Shown: positions 54,119-62,899 of the stretch, one piece after another | Position numbering within the stretch: position 1 is the stretch's first letter | Layout of the letters: each line of letters begins with the position of its first letter | Source of the DNA: Pontibacter sp. SGAir0037 | GTDB lineage: Bacteria > Bacteroidota > Bacteroidia > Cytophagales > Hymenobacteraceae | Assembly: GCF_005491705.1 (NCBI RefSeq) | Contig: NZ_CP028092.1 | Coordinates: forward strand, 744,001 to 808,000 | Length of the DNA stretch: 64,000 nucleotides | Reading direction: 5' to 3' | Translations under genes and position numbers: made by a program | The notes under the pieces: model-generated | The model's database searches: none | What the model was told of the DNA's origin: nothing | What the model saw: only the letters and a program-made list of their open reading frames with translations

Positions 54119-56087
54119 CTGTTATAATTGTAACAAAGTAAATGCCTTTCGGAGAAGCAGAGAGGTCTATTTTTTTCTCAAACTTACCCTTTACCTGCTG
54201 ATAATTGGCTGTGAAAACAGTTTGTCCCCGGGCATCCGTTACCTGCACAGAAAGATCAGACAGTGATTTCAGACTCATTTCAACAAGAAATTTCCCGGTC
54301 TGGCTTGGGTTGGGATGCACCGTTAGCGCCTTATTTTTGTTGCCCCTGTTCAGCCCGGTTGGAGTGCAGTTTGTAACAGTGATAGTCTGCGTGGCTGATG
54401 TGGTGTAGCCGTTTACTGTGCCTGTAACTGTATAGGTGGTGGTAGCAACAGGAGACGCTACGGGGTTGGCAATATTGGTAGCAGAAAGTCCTGCTGCCGG
54501 CGACCATTCGTAGGTTTCGGCACCCGAAGCACTTAGCTGCACACTAGCCCCTTTGCATATAGTCTTGCCTTCTCCGGCTTTAACAACTGGAGTTTCGCTG
54601 CAGGAAGTATATTTCAGCAACAGGAGTTCTGCCGCATCGGCCTGTACTTCCTGTGTGTTAGCCGTCTGGGAAGTTCTGGTTTGTGGAATATCGTTCTTCT
54701 TTCCGATAATGTACAGGGCATTGTGGCTGTCAAAAGCAATGTCCTGCCCAAATGCCTGTGTGTTATCTGAGAGTTTGTGCCGCTTCTGCCAAAGTTCCTG
54801 ACCTTCTTTATCATATAATATAGTGATAATCTCAGGCTGTTCCACATAGGGCGACGGAATAAACCAGGTGGGAACACTCTGGTAATAGGCTGTATGGCCG
54901 GTTACTGCTATTTTATCGGTTGAACTTACATCCAGTTTTTGAGGGGCAATTTCACGGAACATGTCGCCGTAGATATTATATGTTTTGTACCAGCCTTGCT
55001 GGCCTTCCGTGTCAATTGTAGTTAGAAAATAATCAGGCGTAGTACGGTACTTTGTTTCACGGCCGAGTATAACCACATTGTTATTACTGAGCAAAGCCGC
55101 ATCAAAATATTCCGATTCGTCTGTTGCCCCGATCATAGTACTCCAGTTCAGGTTGCCATCGGCATCATACTTCAGCAGTATGATGTTAAAAGTATACGGA
55201 TCAGCTCTTGTGCTGGTAATCACATAAGCAGTGCCATCCGAAGCAGGCACTATTCTCCTTGCTTCCTCATCGGTAACCTGATTAGAGGCATTGTGATGAA
55301 ACTGCTGCGTATAAATTTCATTTCCGGAGGCGGCCTCCAGCTTCAGGAGCAGGGAGTTATAACCTTGCATTCCTGCAAAGCCCGAACCTGCTACTAATAT
55401 ATGGTGTCGGGCATCCAGGGCTATATCTGTAACACGGCAATCGCTTAAAACAGTTTTTACCGTTTCCCAACTGACTGAACCGTCTGGTGCTAACTTTTGG
55501 ATGACAATAGCTCCGTTGGGGTTACCAGCTATGTAAATTTCTCCATCCTGGCTTACTTCCAGGGCAGTAGCCTCTAAGACATGCCCGTTTTGCTCTTTTA
55601 GTTCTTTTGACCATACCACGTTACCTGCAGCACTTACCTTCACCAGCCTGGTATGGTCGCTTTGATACTCCCGGTATAGGTTGATTAATATATAACTGTT
55701 GCCGGCGGCGTCCACTTTTAGTTTTACTGGTCTTTCGTGCGGTAAACCTGTTTTGCTGTCGTATACCAGCGACCATACCTTTTCTCCTTTGGAATTAAAC
55801 TTAAAAAGCGTGGCGCGCATAGCGTTATTAAAAATTCCGTTCTGGCTTAAGATGATAACATTTCCATCTTTATCTACTTTACTGTCTGTAGCTGACTCTG
55901 ATAAGCCATTCGCTGCACTGAACGAGGGGCTTGCCCACTGCAAATCGTATTGCGCATAAGCTGTGGTGGTACTCAGTAAAAACAAGAACAGTATGATCCG
56001 GACAGGCTTAGCTGAAGCAACGTGGTGAGCAGCGAAAGGAAATGCCGCATTTCCGGCAGTAAAAAAGGAAGGTAAAGTTTTTTTCAT
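54081..56087 (-). CDS. Secreted type IX cargo protein with beta-propeller-like repeats
   Basis: A 668-residue protein. The signal peptide region includes a hydrophobic stretch ending TTTAYAQ (about residue 46). The body has repeated units of about 50 residues with KLAPDGSVSWETV-like and LKYDADGNLNWSTM-like motifs (SBBP/PQQ-type propeller repeats). A Cys-containing PKD-like segment follows (GEGKTICKGASVQLSASGAE). The end is a type IX sorting domain (LTVHPNPSQTGKFLVEMSLK to TGKVVIK). The ATG at 56087 is chosen over an upstream TTG. Function unknown. Confidence 0.88.
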   Translation of the reverse strand: MKKTLPSFFTAGNAAFPFAAHHVASAKPVRIILFLFLLSTTTAYAQYDLQWASPSFSAANGLSESATDSKVDKDGNVIILSQNGIFNNAMRATLFKFNSKGEKVWSLVYDSKTGLPHERPVKLKVDAAGNSYILINLYREYQSDHTRLVKVSAAGNVVWSKELKEQNGHVLEATALEVSQDGEIYIAGNPNGAIVIQKLAPDGSVSWETVKTVLSDCRVTDIALDARHHILVAGSGFAGMQGYNSLLLKLEAASGNEIYTQQFHHNASNQVTDEEARRIVPASDGTAYVITSTRADPYTFNIILLKYDADGNLNWSTMIGATDESEYFDAALLSNNNVVILGRETKYRTTPDYFLTTIDTEGQQGWYKTYNIYGDMFREIAPQKLDVSSTDKIAVTGHTAYYQSVPTWFIPSPYVEQPEIITILYDKEGQELWQKRHKLSDNTQAFGQDIAFDSHNALYIIGKKNDIPQTRTSQTANTQEVQADAAELLLLKYTSCSETPVVKAGEGKTICKGASVQLSASGAETYEWSPAAGLSATNIANPVASPVATTTYTVTGTVNGYTTSATQTITVTNCTPTGLNRGNKNKALTVHPNPSQTGKFLVEMSLKSLSDLSVQVTDARGQTVFTANYQQVKGKFEKKIDLSASPKGIYFVTIITDAGTSTGKVVIK

Positions 56088-56379
56088 AAAAACCAGTGAA
56101 AGGCCTGGGTACTTGGGAAGGAGCAAATGCAGGAAGATTACCTTCGGTGAGGTAATAACAAAGGGCGACTTGTACTATTTATTGATTGTAATAATGATTT
56201 ATAGATTTATCTGCGATTATAAATACTGCTTTTGGTTCTTTTTTGTTTGTAAAAACGAAGTATTTATGAACCGATATAACAGGCAATAGAGAAGGATTGG
56301 TTTTGAACTATATTTATAGTATTGAATATTTAAGCGATTGCTGTTGAGGGAAAGGGAACAATCGTTGTATCGCTTGTGG

Positions 56380-56859
56380 TTACAGCCTTTCCATTTCCGG
56401 CCAAAGCTTTTCAAATTCATTCAGATATGCAAAAACGGTGGCACGGTGGTTGGTAACCAGTACGTTTTCGTGGTTGAATCTGGCGGCACTTCTTGTCCAG
56501 TTGTAGCTGCCCGTGAGTACAGCCTGTGTATCGGCAATGGCAAATTTGTGGTGCATGTGGTTAGAAGTAAAATCTACGCGCACCTCTATGCCGGCAGCTG
56601 CCAGTTGCCGTATATCAGAGCCGGTATCAAACAACTTGTCATTGTCTGTTATGAGTTGCACCCGCACCCCTTCCCGGTGTGCAGTCAGAATAGCCTCACT
56701 TATCCGGTCATCGCTAATCGTAAAAACACAGATCTTCAGCGAGTGCTGAGCCGCATTAACCAGAGAAAGGATAGCTCCTAAACAAGCGTCTCCCGGGCTA
56801 AAGTATACCTGGTGCAGCACCTGCTGAAAGTTGTTCAGAAAAGGGGAGTGTGTTCTCAT
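56380..56859 (-). CDS. Phospholipase-D-like nuclease
   Basis: A 159-residue single-domain PLD-superfamily protein with the catalytic motif HHKFAIADTQAVLTGSYNWT (HxK-x4-D-x6-GSxN), like the bacterial Nuc endonuclease, which works as a dimer. There is no signal peptide. It overlaps the stop of the XRE regulator by 4 bases, so production is coupled to the regulator. Possible roles include DNA processing or defence; neither is shown. Confidence 0.88.
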   Translation of the reverse strand: MRTHSPFLNNFQQVLHQVYFSPGDACLGAILSLVNAAQHSLKICVFTISDDRISEAILTAHREGVRVQLITDNDKLFDTGSDIRQLAAAGIEVRVDFTSNHMHHKFAIADTQAVLTGSYNWTRSAARFNHENVLVTNHRATVFAYLNEFEKLWPEMERL

Positions 56860-57656
56860 GAGCCGATTCGGTTAAGCTTGTCCTGCATTTCGTGTACCAG
56901 TGCTTCCAGGGCAGCCACCCGATTTTCCAGCGGAGCAGGGGCCGAAAGGGAGGTGCTATAAATTCCGGCTACCCTCCATAGCTCCTTCACATGCCGTAGC
57001 AGCACCTGTTCCTGTTTAAAAGAAGGGTTATCAGCTTTTAGAAGCAGAGTCTCCTTTTCAGCTTTAATAAACCTGCGCACAACAACAGAAGCTTCAGTTA
57101 CAATGACTACCACTTCGCCTGGTGCTAATCCACGGGCCTGATCTGGAGCCACGGGACTAGCATAAAGTATGTCGCCGATGTGTATACCCTGTTGCTGCTG
57201 TAGCATGTCAGCGGTGCGCATTTCGAAGGCTCTGCTCAAACTGTTAGCTGCTGAAGTGGCAGGCACCGCTATCTGAGGTAAACTTTGCAGGTATGCTGCT
57301 TCAGCATGATGCTGCACATAGGCCTCATATTGCGCAGATGAAACAAAAACTGCAGTTATGAGTGGAGATGCAGGTGCTGTTGCTACTTTTAGTAGCACAT
57401 CGCCTGCTGTATAGTTACGTTTAAATATATCGAAGCCATACAGCTCGTTTACGGTAAGCTCCTTGGCCAGCAGCTGGTCGAGCGAGAGGCCAAAATACTG
57501 CGAAATTTGCAGTAATGTATCTATTTTAGGCTCTGAACGGCCTTCTTCGTAGGCTCCCACACTAGGTCGGGCCAGATTGAAAAGCTCCGCAAAAGCAGCC
57601 TGGCTAAGCTTCTTTACAGTGCGAATCTTCTTTATATTTTTACCTATATAGGACAT
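56856..57656 (-). CDS. XRE-family regulator with S24/LexA-like C-terminus
   Basis: A 266-residue regulator. The N-terminal HTH (about residues 8-60: KKIRTVKKLSQAAFAELFNL, SVGAYEEGRSEPKIDTLLQI) is of XRE type. The C-terminal part (about 135-245, with HIGDILYASPV, GEVVVIVTEASVVVRRF and LLLKADNPSF) resembles the peptidase S24 fold of CI/LexA repressors. I could not confirm the Ser-Lys dyad. It is the first gene of a two-gene unit with the PLD nuclease, and probably regulates itself through the upstream dyads. Confidence 0.82.
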   Translation of the reverse strand: MSYIGKNIKKIRTVKKLSQAAFAELFNLARPSVGAYEEGRSEPKIDTLLQISQYFGLSLDQLLAKELTVNELYGFDIFKRNYTAGDVLLKVATAPASPLITAVFVSSAQYEAYVQHHAEAAYLQSLPQIAVPATSAANSLSRAFEMRTADMLQQQQGIHIGDILYASPVAPDQARGLAPGEVVVIVTEASVVVRRFIKAEKETLLLKADNPSFKQEQVLLRHVKELWRVAGIYSTSLSAPAPLENRVAALEALVHEMQDKLNRIGS

Positions 57657-57668
57657 TTGTGAAAAAAA

Positions 57669-57679
57669 ATATCTGCTAA
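57669..57679. promoter_or_regulatory. Half-site of putative XRE operator
   Basis: ATATCTGCTAA, the exact complement of TTAGCAGATAT found at 57847-57857. It lies 13 bases upstream of the XRE start codon. Confidence 0.4.
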
Positions 57680-57832
57680 TATTTTGAGCTTATATAGAAT
57701 TATCGTATCATTACATCATCAAATATGGCAAAGATACAGAATCTATACCAGTAATTAGCTATAAATATGAGTAAAGGCAGGTGGCATGTTTTATTTGAAG
57801 TCTGTAGCTTCTTTATTAAACTGCTTATAACA

Positions 57833-57855
57833 ATCTGCTCATAATGTTAGCAGAT
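57833..57855. promoter_or_regulatory. Putative XRE operator dyad
   Basis: ATCTGCT-N9-AGCAGAT, a perfect inverted repeat with 7-bp arms in the divergent region between the XRE gene and the YbjN-like gene. Together with the half-site at 57669-57679 it suggests autoregulation. Which gene it controls is unproven. Confidence 0.45.
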
Positions 57856-57958
57856 ATTTCTGATACGTGCAAGTTGGGTAAGTGTGGTAGTTCTGAAACG
57901 GGCGGAACTGATCATAAAGAAGGAAGTCTAAAATATTAAATGCCACAACAATTGCAGT

Positions 57959-58357
57959 ATGGGAAACAACTACTATTGTAAAGTAAAGGGCTACTTACTC
58001 GAGCTCGGTTTCAACATCACATTTGAAGACGAATTGGATTGCGTTTTTGTGGTGGAGAATGAAGGAATGGGGATAAAAAACCTGGTAATTGGCTGCACGG
58101 ATCCGCTGCTGATTATGGAACAATACCTGTTGGATCTGCCCCACGACTCGCCGGAGGTATATAAAAGCCTGTTGCAAAAGAACCGCGACATCATTCACGG
58201 TGCCTTTGTTCTGGATGAATCGGGTAGAAAAGTAATTTTTCGGGATACGCTTCAGATTGAGACGCTTGATCTGTGTGAGATAGAAGCCTGTTTTAATTCG
58301 CTGTCGCTTTTGCTGAGTGAGTATGCCGACCAGTTAATCAAGTTTTCAAAACATTAA
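57959..58357 (+). CDS. YbjN-like small protein
   Basis: A 132-residue soluble protein resembling YbjN/type III chaperone-like proteins: a two-stranded N-terminus with a Gly-poor core (YLLELGFNITFEDELDCVFVV) and a C-terminal helix. It precedes pspA by seven bases, an arrangement seen with PspA in several bacteria, suggesting a partner role in membrane-stress control. Family assignment is moderate. Confidence 0.7.
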   Translation: MGNNYYCKVKGYLLELGFNITFEDELDCVFVVENEGMGIKNLVIGCTDPLLIMEQYLLDLPHDSPEVYKSLLQKNRDIIHGAFVLDESGRKVIFRDTLQIETLDLCEIEACFNSLSLLLSEYADQLIKFSKH

Positions 58358-58364
58358 GGCAGAT

Positions 58365-59096
58365 ATGGATATGAATATCATCAAACGAATACTGAAGATT
58401 GGGCAGGCCGAAGTGCATGCTGCTGTCGATCAGCTGGAAGATCCTATTAAAATGACGGAGCAAGGTATACGGGACATGAAGGAGGAACTGGAAAAAAGTA
58501 TAGAAGCCACAGCCGAAGTAAAGGCCATGGCGATCCGTGCCCGCAACGATGTGGAAAAGCATTCCGACAAAGCCCAGGAATACGAAAACAAAGCGGTGCA
58601 GCTACTGCAGCGGGCACATAAAGGCGATCTGAATGCCAGTGAGGCTGATAGGCTGGCTGCAGAAGCGCTGCTGATCAAAGACGAGCATATAAGGCTTGCC
58701 GCACAATCGCTGGAGGAACAGCATAAGTTTGAGCAGTCGGTAGCTGAACTGGAGCAGCATATTAAAACCCAGCGGGGTACTATTGCCAAGTGGGAAAACG
58801 AACTGAGGGTGCTGAAGTCGAGGGTAACGGTGAGCAATGCAACCAAAGCCATTAACAAGCAACTGGCCCAGATCGACTCCTCCAGCACAGTGGCTTTGCT
58901 GGAGCGTATGAAAGATAAAGTAGCCGTGGAAGAGGCGCTAGCTGAATCTTATGGCGAAATGGCAAACCAGAAACGCTCTGTAGAAGAAGAGATTGACAAG
59001 GCACTCGGTGAAGATGCCTCGCAGAAAGCCTCGGATGAGGTAGCTGCATTAAAGGCAAAGCTTGGTTTCAGGCACGGGTCCTCCAACGAAGTATAA
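58365..59096 (+). CDS. pspA: PspA/IM30 family membrane stress protein
   Basis: A 243-residue coiled-coil protein of the PspA/IM30/Vipp1 family, which binds and stabilises stressed inner membranes. It shows the expected amphipathic N-terminus (MNIIKRILKIGQAEVHAAVD), the DPIKMTEQGIRDM motif and four long helices rich in Glu, Lys and Ala. The ATG at 58371 is an alternative start. No PspF-like regulator is present, as in other Bacteroidota. Confidence 0.88.
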   Translation: MDMNIIKRILKIGQAEVHAAVDQLEDPIKMTEQGIRDMKEELEKSIEATAEVKAMAIRARNDVEKHSDKAQEYENKAVQLLQRAHKGDLNASEADRLAAEALLIKDEHIRLAAQSLEEQHKFEQSVAELEQHIKTQRGTIAKWENELRVLKSRVTVSNATKAINKQLAQIDSSSTVALLERMKDKVAVEEALAESYGEMANQKRSVEEEIDKALGEDASQKASDEVAALKAKLGFRHGSSNEV

Positions 59097-59126
59097 ATTT
59101 ATTTGTCATACATAAACCAGAAGAAA

Positions 59127-59366
59127 ATGGAAAACATATTACTCTATATCGGCGGTATCGGAACTATGGAATTGTTGCTGGTACTTTTATTTGGCCTTGT
59201 TCCATTTGTCTTGTGGTTATGGGCAATAATTGATCTGCTTAGAAGTGATTTCAGATCAGGTACAGATAAATTGATCTGGGCTGTTGTCATCATCTTTGTA
59301 CCCCTGCTTGGTGCCCTGCTTTACCTGCTAATAGGGCGTTCACAGAAAAACAGGACTGAATTGTAA
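59127..59366 (+). CDS. PLDc_N-domain membrane protein
   Basis: A 79-residue protein with two hydrophobic helices (MELLLVLLFGLVPFVLWLWA, LIWAVVIIFVPLLGALLYLL) and the PLDc_N-type pattern DLLRSDF...DKLIWAVVII...LGALLYLLIGR. These proteins are common next to membrane-stress genes. The ATG at 59127 is preferred over the TTG at 59103. It is in the same direction as pspA. Confidence 0.82.
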   Translation: MENILLYIGGIGTMELLLVLLFGLVPFVLWLWAIIDLLRSDFRSGTDKLIWAVVIIFVPLLGALLYLLIGRSQKNRTEL

Positions 59367-59386
59367 TCAGCTTTAACTTTAGTGCC

Positions 59387-59467
59387 ATGATTCTCACAGA
59401 ACTTGAAATAATAGAAGCCATTATTGAGTTTTTAGCTTTTATTGTCTCGCTGCTCCTTAATATTTAA
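59387..59467 (+). CDS. Possible 26-residue membrane peptide
   Basis: A very short ORF (MILTELEIIEAIIEFLAFIV and a few more residues) that would form one hydrophobic helix, 20 bases after the PLDc_N gene. Short hydrophobic ORFs also arise by chance in AT-rich sequence. Confidence 0.3.
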   Translation: MILTELEIIEAIIEFLAFIVSLLLNI

Positions 59468-59598
59468 TGCCATATTAAGTTAAAAATCAGAAATGGTTGT
59501 AAGATTGGTGCTTCTACTCCTGATTCATCATGACAGATCCACTTTTCTGGCTGAATAAAATTTACATAAAAATAATACATGTTTATATGTAAATATTC

Positions 59599-59627
59599 TT
59601 TGCTTTTTAAAGTTTTTGCTAGATTTG
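59599..59627 (+). promoter_or_regulatory. Bacteroidota-type promoter of the yqiJ-flotillin unit
   Basis: TTTG at 59599-59602, 17-base spacer, TAGATTTG at 59620-59627. It is 97 bases upstream of the OB-fold gene start and separates that unit from the PspA genes. Confidence 0.55.
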
Positions 59628-59723
59628 GAAACAGGTTTAACAAAAGATATACGGAAGCAGCAGAAGTAAAACAGCCAGTGTTTACTGCCGCTGTATGTAT
59701 TGCCACCACTGATCCACCAGCTT

Positions 59724-60356
59724 ATGAATGAACTTTTTTACGCAGCTTTTTCCAGTGTAAATATTATACCTTCTGCGTTGCTCGTGTTTGTGCTGCTTTA
59801 CTGGGCGGCTGTCATTTTCGGGCTTTTCGACCTCGATTTCCTGCATATTGAAGTAGAAGCAGAGGCAGATCTGAATGCAGATGGCGTTTCGGGTATTACC
59901 TGGCTCAACTCCGCACTTGCCTTCTTCAATCTCGGAAAGATTCCGCTGATGGTGTTTCTCACCTTCCTGGTACTGCCACTGTGGGCAATTTCTATACTGG
60001 CCAACTATTATACCAATAACAGTTCCGCTTTGCTGGGACTACTATACCTGGTTCCGATTCTGGCGGTGAGCCTGCTGGTATCCAAGATACTTACCACACC
60101 TTTTGTAAAGCTCTTTTCCGTGCTCGAAAAAGAGCATGACTCCTCTGTTACCATTATCGGCAAGGTATGTACAGTAATGCTCCCTGCTACGCAGACAGAC
60201 CTGGGGCAAGCCGCTGTTAAAACAGATGGTTCGCCGCTTTTACTCAACGTGAAAACCACACGGGGAGCCAACGTAGCCAAAGGCCAGACGGCCCTGGTAA
60301 TCGACTATGATGAAGAAAATAAATATTATCTGATAGAACCTTACGAAACAGTTTAG
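59724..60356 (+). CDS. YqiJ-like OB-fold membrane protein (DUF1449)
   Basis: A 210-residue protein with an N-terminal hydrophobic segment (ALLVFVLLYWAAVIFGLF), two further hydrophobic stretches (near residues 70-115) and a C-terminal OB-fold-like region (about 145-205: GKVCTVMLPATQTDLGQAAV, GQTALVIDYDEENKYYLIEP). This matches the NfeD/YqiJ role of flotillin partner. The ATG at 59724 is preferred over an upstream TTG. The flotillin gene starts two bases after its stop. Confidence 0.85.
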   Translation: MNELFYAAFSSVNIIPSALLVFVLLYWAAVIFGLFDLDFLHIEVEAEADLNADGVSGITWLNSALAFFNLGKIPLMVFLTFLVLPLWAISILANYYTNNSSALLGLLYLVPILAVSLLVSKILTTPFVKLFSVLEKEHDSSVTIIGKVCTVMLPATQTDLGQAAVKTDGSPLLLNVKTTRGANVAKGQTALVIDYDEENKYYLIEPYETV

Positions 60357-60358
60357 TT

Positions 60359-62527
60359 ATGATTGCACAATTATCTCTTTCTATCGTTTTTATTATGGCG
60401 GTAGTCCTGATCGGCATTATTGCCATTGTTATTAAAATGTATCAGAAGGCTGTGCAGGGGGAAGCCCTTGTGCGCACGGGCCTTGGCGATACCAAAGTGT
60501 CTTTCTCAGGCATTTTTGTGATCCCGATCATCCACAAGCTGGAGGTGATGGATATTACACTTAAAACCATTGTGATCTCCAGAACAGGATCGGAAGGGCT
60601 TATCTGTAAAGACAACCTGCGCGCCGACATCAAGGTGAATTTCTTTCTGCGTGTAAACAAAACGCCGGAGGATGTGGTGCAGGTGGCGCAGTCGATTGGC
60701 TGCAAAAGAGCCTCTGACCATGCCGCTTTGGAAGGCTTGTTTGATGCGAAGTTTTCAGAAGCACTGAAAACCGTAGGTAAGCATTTCGATTTTGTAGAGC
60801 TCTACAACAGCCGCGACGACTTTAAACGCCAGATCATACAAACCATCGGCACAGACCTGAACGGCTACATTCTGGACGACTGCGCCATAGATTACCTGGA
60901 GCAGACACCGCTGAAAAATCTGAATGAAAGCAACATTCTGGATGCAGAAGGTATCAAGAAAATTATCGACCTGACTTCCAAGCAAAAAATACAGGCAAAC
61001 CTAATCGAGCGCGAAACACAGAAAACCATTAAAAAGCAGGATGTGGAAGCGCAGGAAACCATTCTGGAGCTGGAGAAGCAGCTGGCAGAAAACGAGGAAA
61101 AGCAGAGGCGCGAGATCTCTAACATCAAAGCCCGCGAAAATGCTGAGATGGAGAAGGTACGCCAGGAAGAGTTACTGAAATCTGAAAAGGCACGCATTGC
61201 CACCGAAGAAGAAGTAAAAATTGCCGAGCAGAACAGAGACCGCCAGGTGCTGGTGGCCGAGCGTAACAAGCAGCGCACCGATGCCATTGAATCTGAGCGT
61301 GTAGAGCAGGCGCGTATGCTGGAAGCAAACGAAAAAGAGCGTATCGTATCGCTGGCTCAGATCGAGAAGGAAAAAGCCATTGAAGAAGAGCGCAAGAACA
61401 TACAGGGCATTATCCGGGAGCGTGTCACTGTAGAGAAAGCTGTGGTGGAGGAAGAAGAGAAAATTAAAGACACACGGGCTGTGGCAGAGGCAGAGCGTCT
61501 GAAACTGGTAGCTATCAAAAATGCAGAAAAAGAGGCCGAAGAAGCACTGGTGAAAGAAATTAAGAGTGCCGAAGCTGCCCGCCAGGCGGCAGAGTTCCGT
61601 GCCAAGCAAATGCTGATAGATGCCGAAGCAGAACAGGTATCGGCTGCTAACCGTGCACAGGCAATTAAAACCATGGCCGAAGCCGAAGCGGCGCAGGCTG
61701 CTGCCATCGGGTTATCAGAAGCGCAGGTAATGGAGGCAAAAGCCCAGGCGAAGCAGAAAGAAGGAGAGGCCGAAGCAGTTGTGATTGAAATGCAGGCGGT
61801 TGCCACGGCTAAAGCTACCCGTGCCAAGGCCGAAGCGCAGGCCGAGGCCGATGAAAAAATCGGGCTGGTGGCCGCTAAGGTTGCCAAAGAAAAAGGATTG
61901 GCTGATGCCGCTGTAATCGAGAATCTGGCCGCAGCCAACGAAAAACGAGGCTTGGCAGAGGCGCGTGTGATCGGAGAAAAGTTTACGGTAGATGCCAAAG
62001 GTATAGAAGACAAAGCCGAAGCAATGCGTAAGCTGGATGGCGTGGGCAAAGAACACGAGGAGTTCAAGCTGCGTCTGGAAAAAGACAAAGCCATTGAACT
62101 GGCGCACATCCATATCCAGAAAGACATTGCCGCTTCGCAGGCCGAAGTGATTTCTGAAGCCCTTAAAGCTGCGAAAATCGATATTGTGGGTGGTGAAACC
62201 ATGTTCTTCGACCAGATTGTAGGTTCTATTACCAAAGGGAAAGCAGTAGACAGGCTGGTAAGCAACAGCGATGTGCTGAATACGGTAAAAGATACTTTCT
62301 TCCATGTAAACGGCAATGGCCACGTAGACTTCAAGGAAAACCTGCAACGCTTTATTAACCAGTTTGGCATGACCTCGGATGATGTGCGTAACCTGAGCGT
62401 ATCGGCCCTGCTTCTGAAAATGATGCAGAGCAGCGCCGACGAAAGTACGCTCTCTACGCTAAAGCAACTCACCAGCACGGCCACCGCCATGGGCATTGCC
62501 GATAAGCCTTATATTTCTTTGAATTAG
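60359..62527 (+). CDS. Flotillin family protein (YqiK-like)
   Basis: A 722-residue membrane scaffold protein. An N-terminal membrane helix (residues 4-27) is followed by an SPFH domain (about 35-210, with GEALVRTG and LKTVGKHFDFVELYNSRDDF), and then a very long Ala/Glu/Lys coiled coil (about 225-600). Its C-terminal region is globular and unrelated to the coil. Flotillins form large membrane assemblies and organise lipid domains. It is translationally close to the YqiJ-like gene and upstream of a DUF3686 ATPase. Confidence 0.92.
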   Translation: MIAQLSLSIVFIMAVVLIGIIAIVIKMYQKAVQGEALVRTGLGDTKVSFSGIFVIPIIHKLEVMDITLKTIVISRTGSEGLICKDNLRADIKVNFFLRVNKTPEDVVQVAQSIGCKRASDHAALEGLFDAKFSEALKTVGKHFDFVELYNSRDDFKRQIIQTIGTDLNGYILDDCAIDYLEQTPLKNLNESNILDAEGIKKIIDLTSKQKIQANLIERETQKTIKKQDVEAQETILELEKQLAENEEKQRREISNIKARENAEMEKVRQEELLKSEKARIATEEEVKIAEQNRDRQVLVAERNKQRTDAIESERVEQARMLEANEKERIVSLAQIEKEKAIEEERKNIQGIIRERVTVEKAVVEEEEKIKDTRAVAEAERLKLVAIKNAEKEAEEALVKEIKSAEAARQAAEFRAKQMLIDAEAEQVSAANRAQAIKTMAEAEAAQAAAIGLSEAQVMEAKAQAKQKEGEAEAVVIEMQAVATAKATRAKAEAQAEADEKIGLVAAKVAKEKGLADAAVIENLAAANEKRGLAEARVIGEKFTVDAKGIEDKAEAMRKLDGVGKEHEEFKLRLEKDKAIELAHIHIQKDIAASQAEVISEALKAAKIDIVGGETMFFDQIVGSITKGKAVDRLVSNSDVLNTVKDTFFHVNGNGHVDFKENLQRFINQFGMTSDDVRNLSVSALLLKMMQSSADESTLSTLKQLTSTATAMGIADKPYISLN

Positions 62528-62886
62528 GATCAGGATTTGCAGGATTTTAGGATGAACAGGATTAAATGATGAAATTCATAATTTATTCAATAAGGATATA
62601 ATTCGATGAGATGAAGCAAGGAAGCCTTATGCTATATTAAATTATTACCCTTATTATGAGCAGCTTTTTTGTCGTGATACTTGCATCCTGTTACTTAGCT
62701 TAATAAAAAGACCTCGCGGTGTGCGTAGCACCCGCGAGTGTCTGAGCTCATCCGGGTCATCAACATACTTTATCTTTTGTAATCCTTTTACTGATGCAAT
62801 TCAATATTGAGCGTGCTATCTAGAGCCAAAGGCTTATCCTGCTAATCCCAATCCTGTTCATCCTTTCATCCTGTAAATCCTGATTC
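62528..62886. repeat. MITE-like element with 38-bp terminal inverted repeats
   Basis: The left end (from 62528, GATCAGGATTTGCAGGATTT) and the right end (to 62886, complement GAATCAGGATTTACAGGATG) are imperfect inverted copies matching at about 33 of 39 positions, with 359 bases overall. Inside is a hairpin around 62713-62738 (CTCGCGG ... CCCGCGAG). No ORF or transposase. Similar AGGATTTACAGGAT words are common between genes in Bacteroidota. Confidence 0.65.
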
Positions 62887-62899
62887 TGAATCTGTAATT

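Noticed and set aside
61357..62496. 379-residue open frame on the minus strand inside the flotillin gene
   Set aside because: Shadow of the Ala/Glu/Lys-rich coiled coil; its Ser/Ala-rich translation has no domain.
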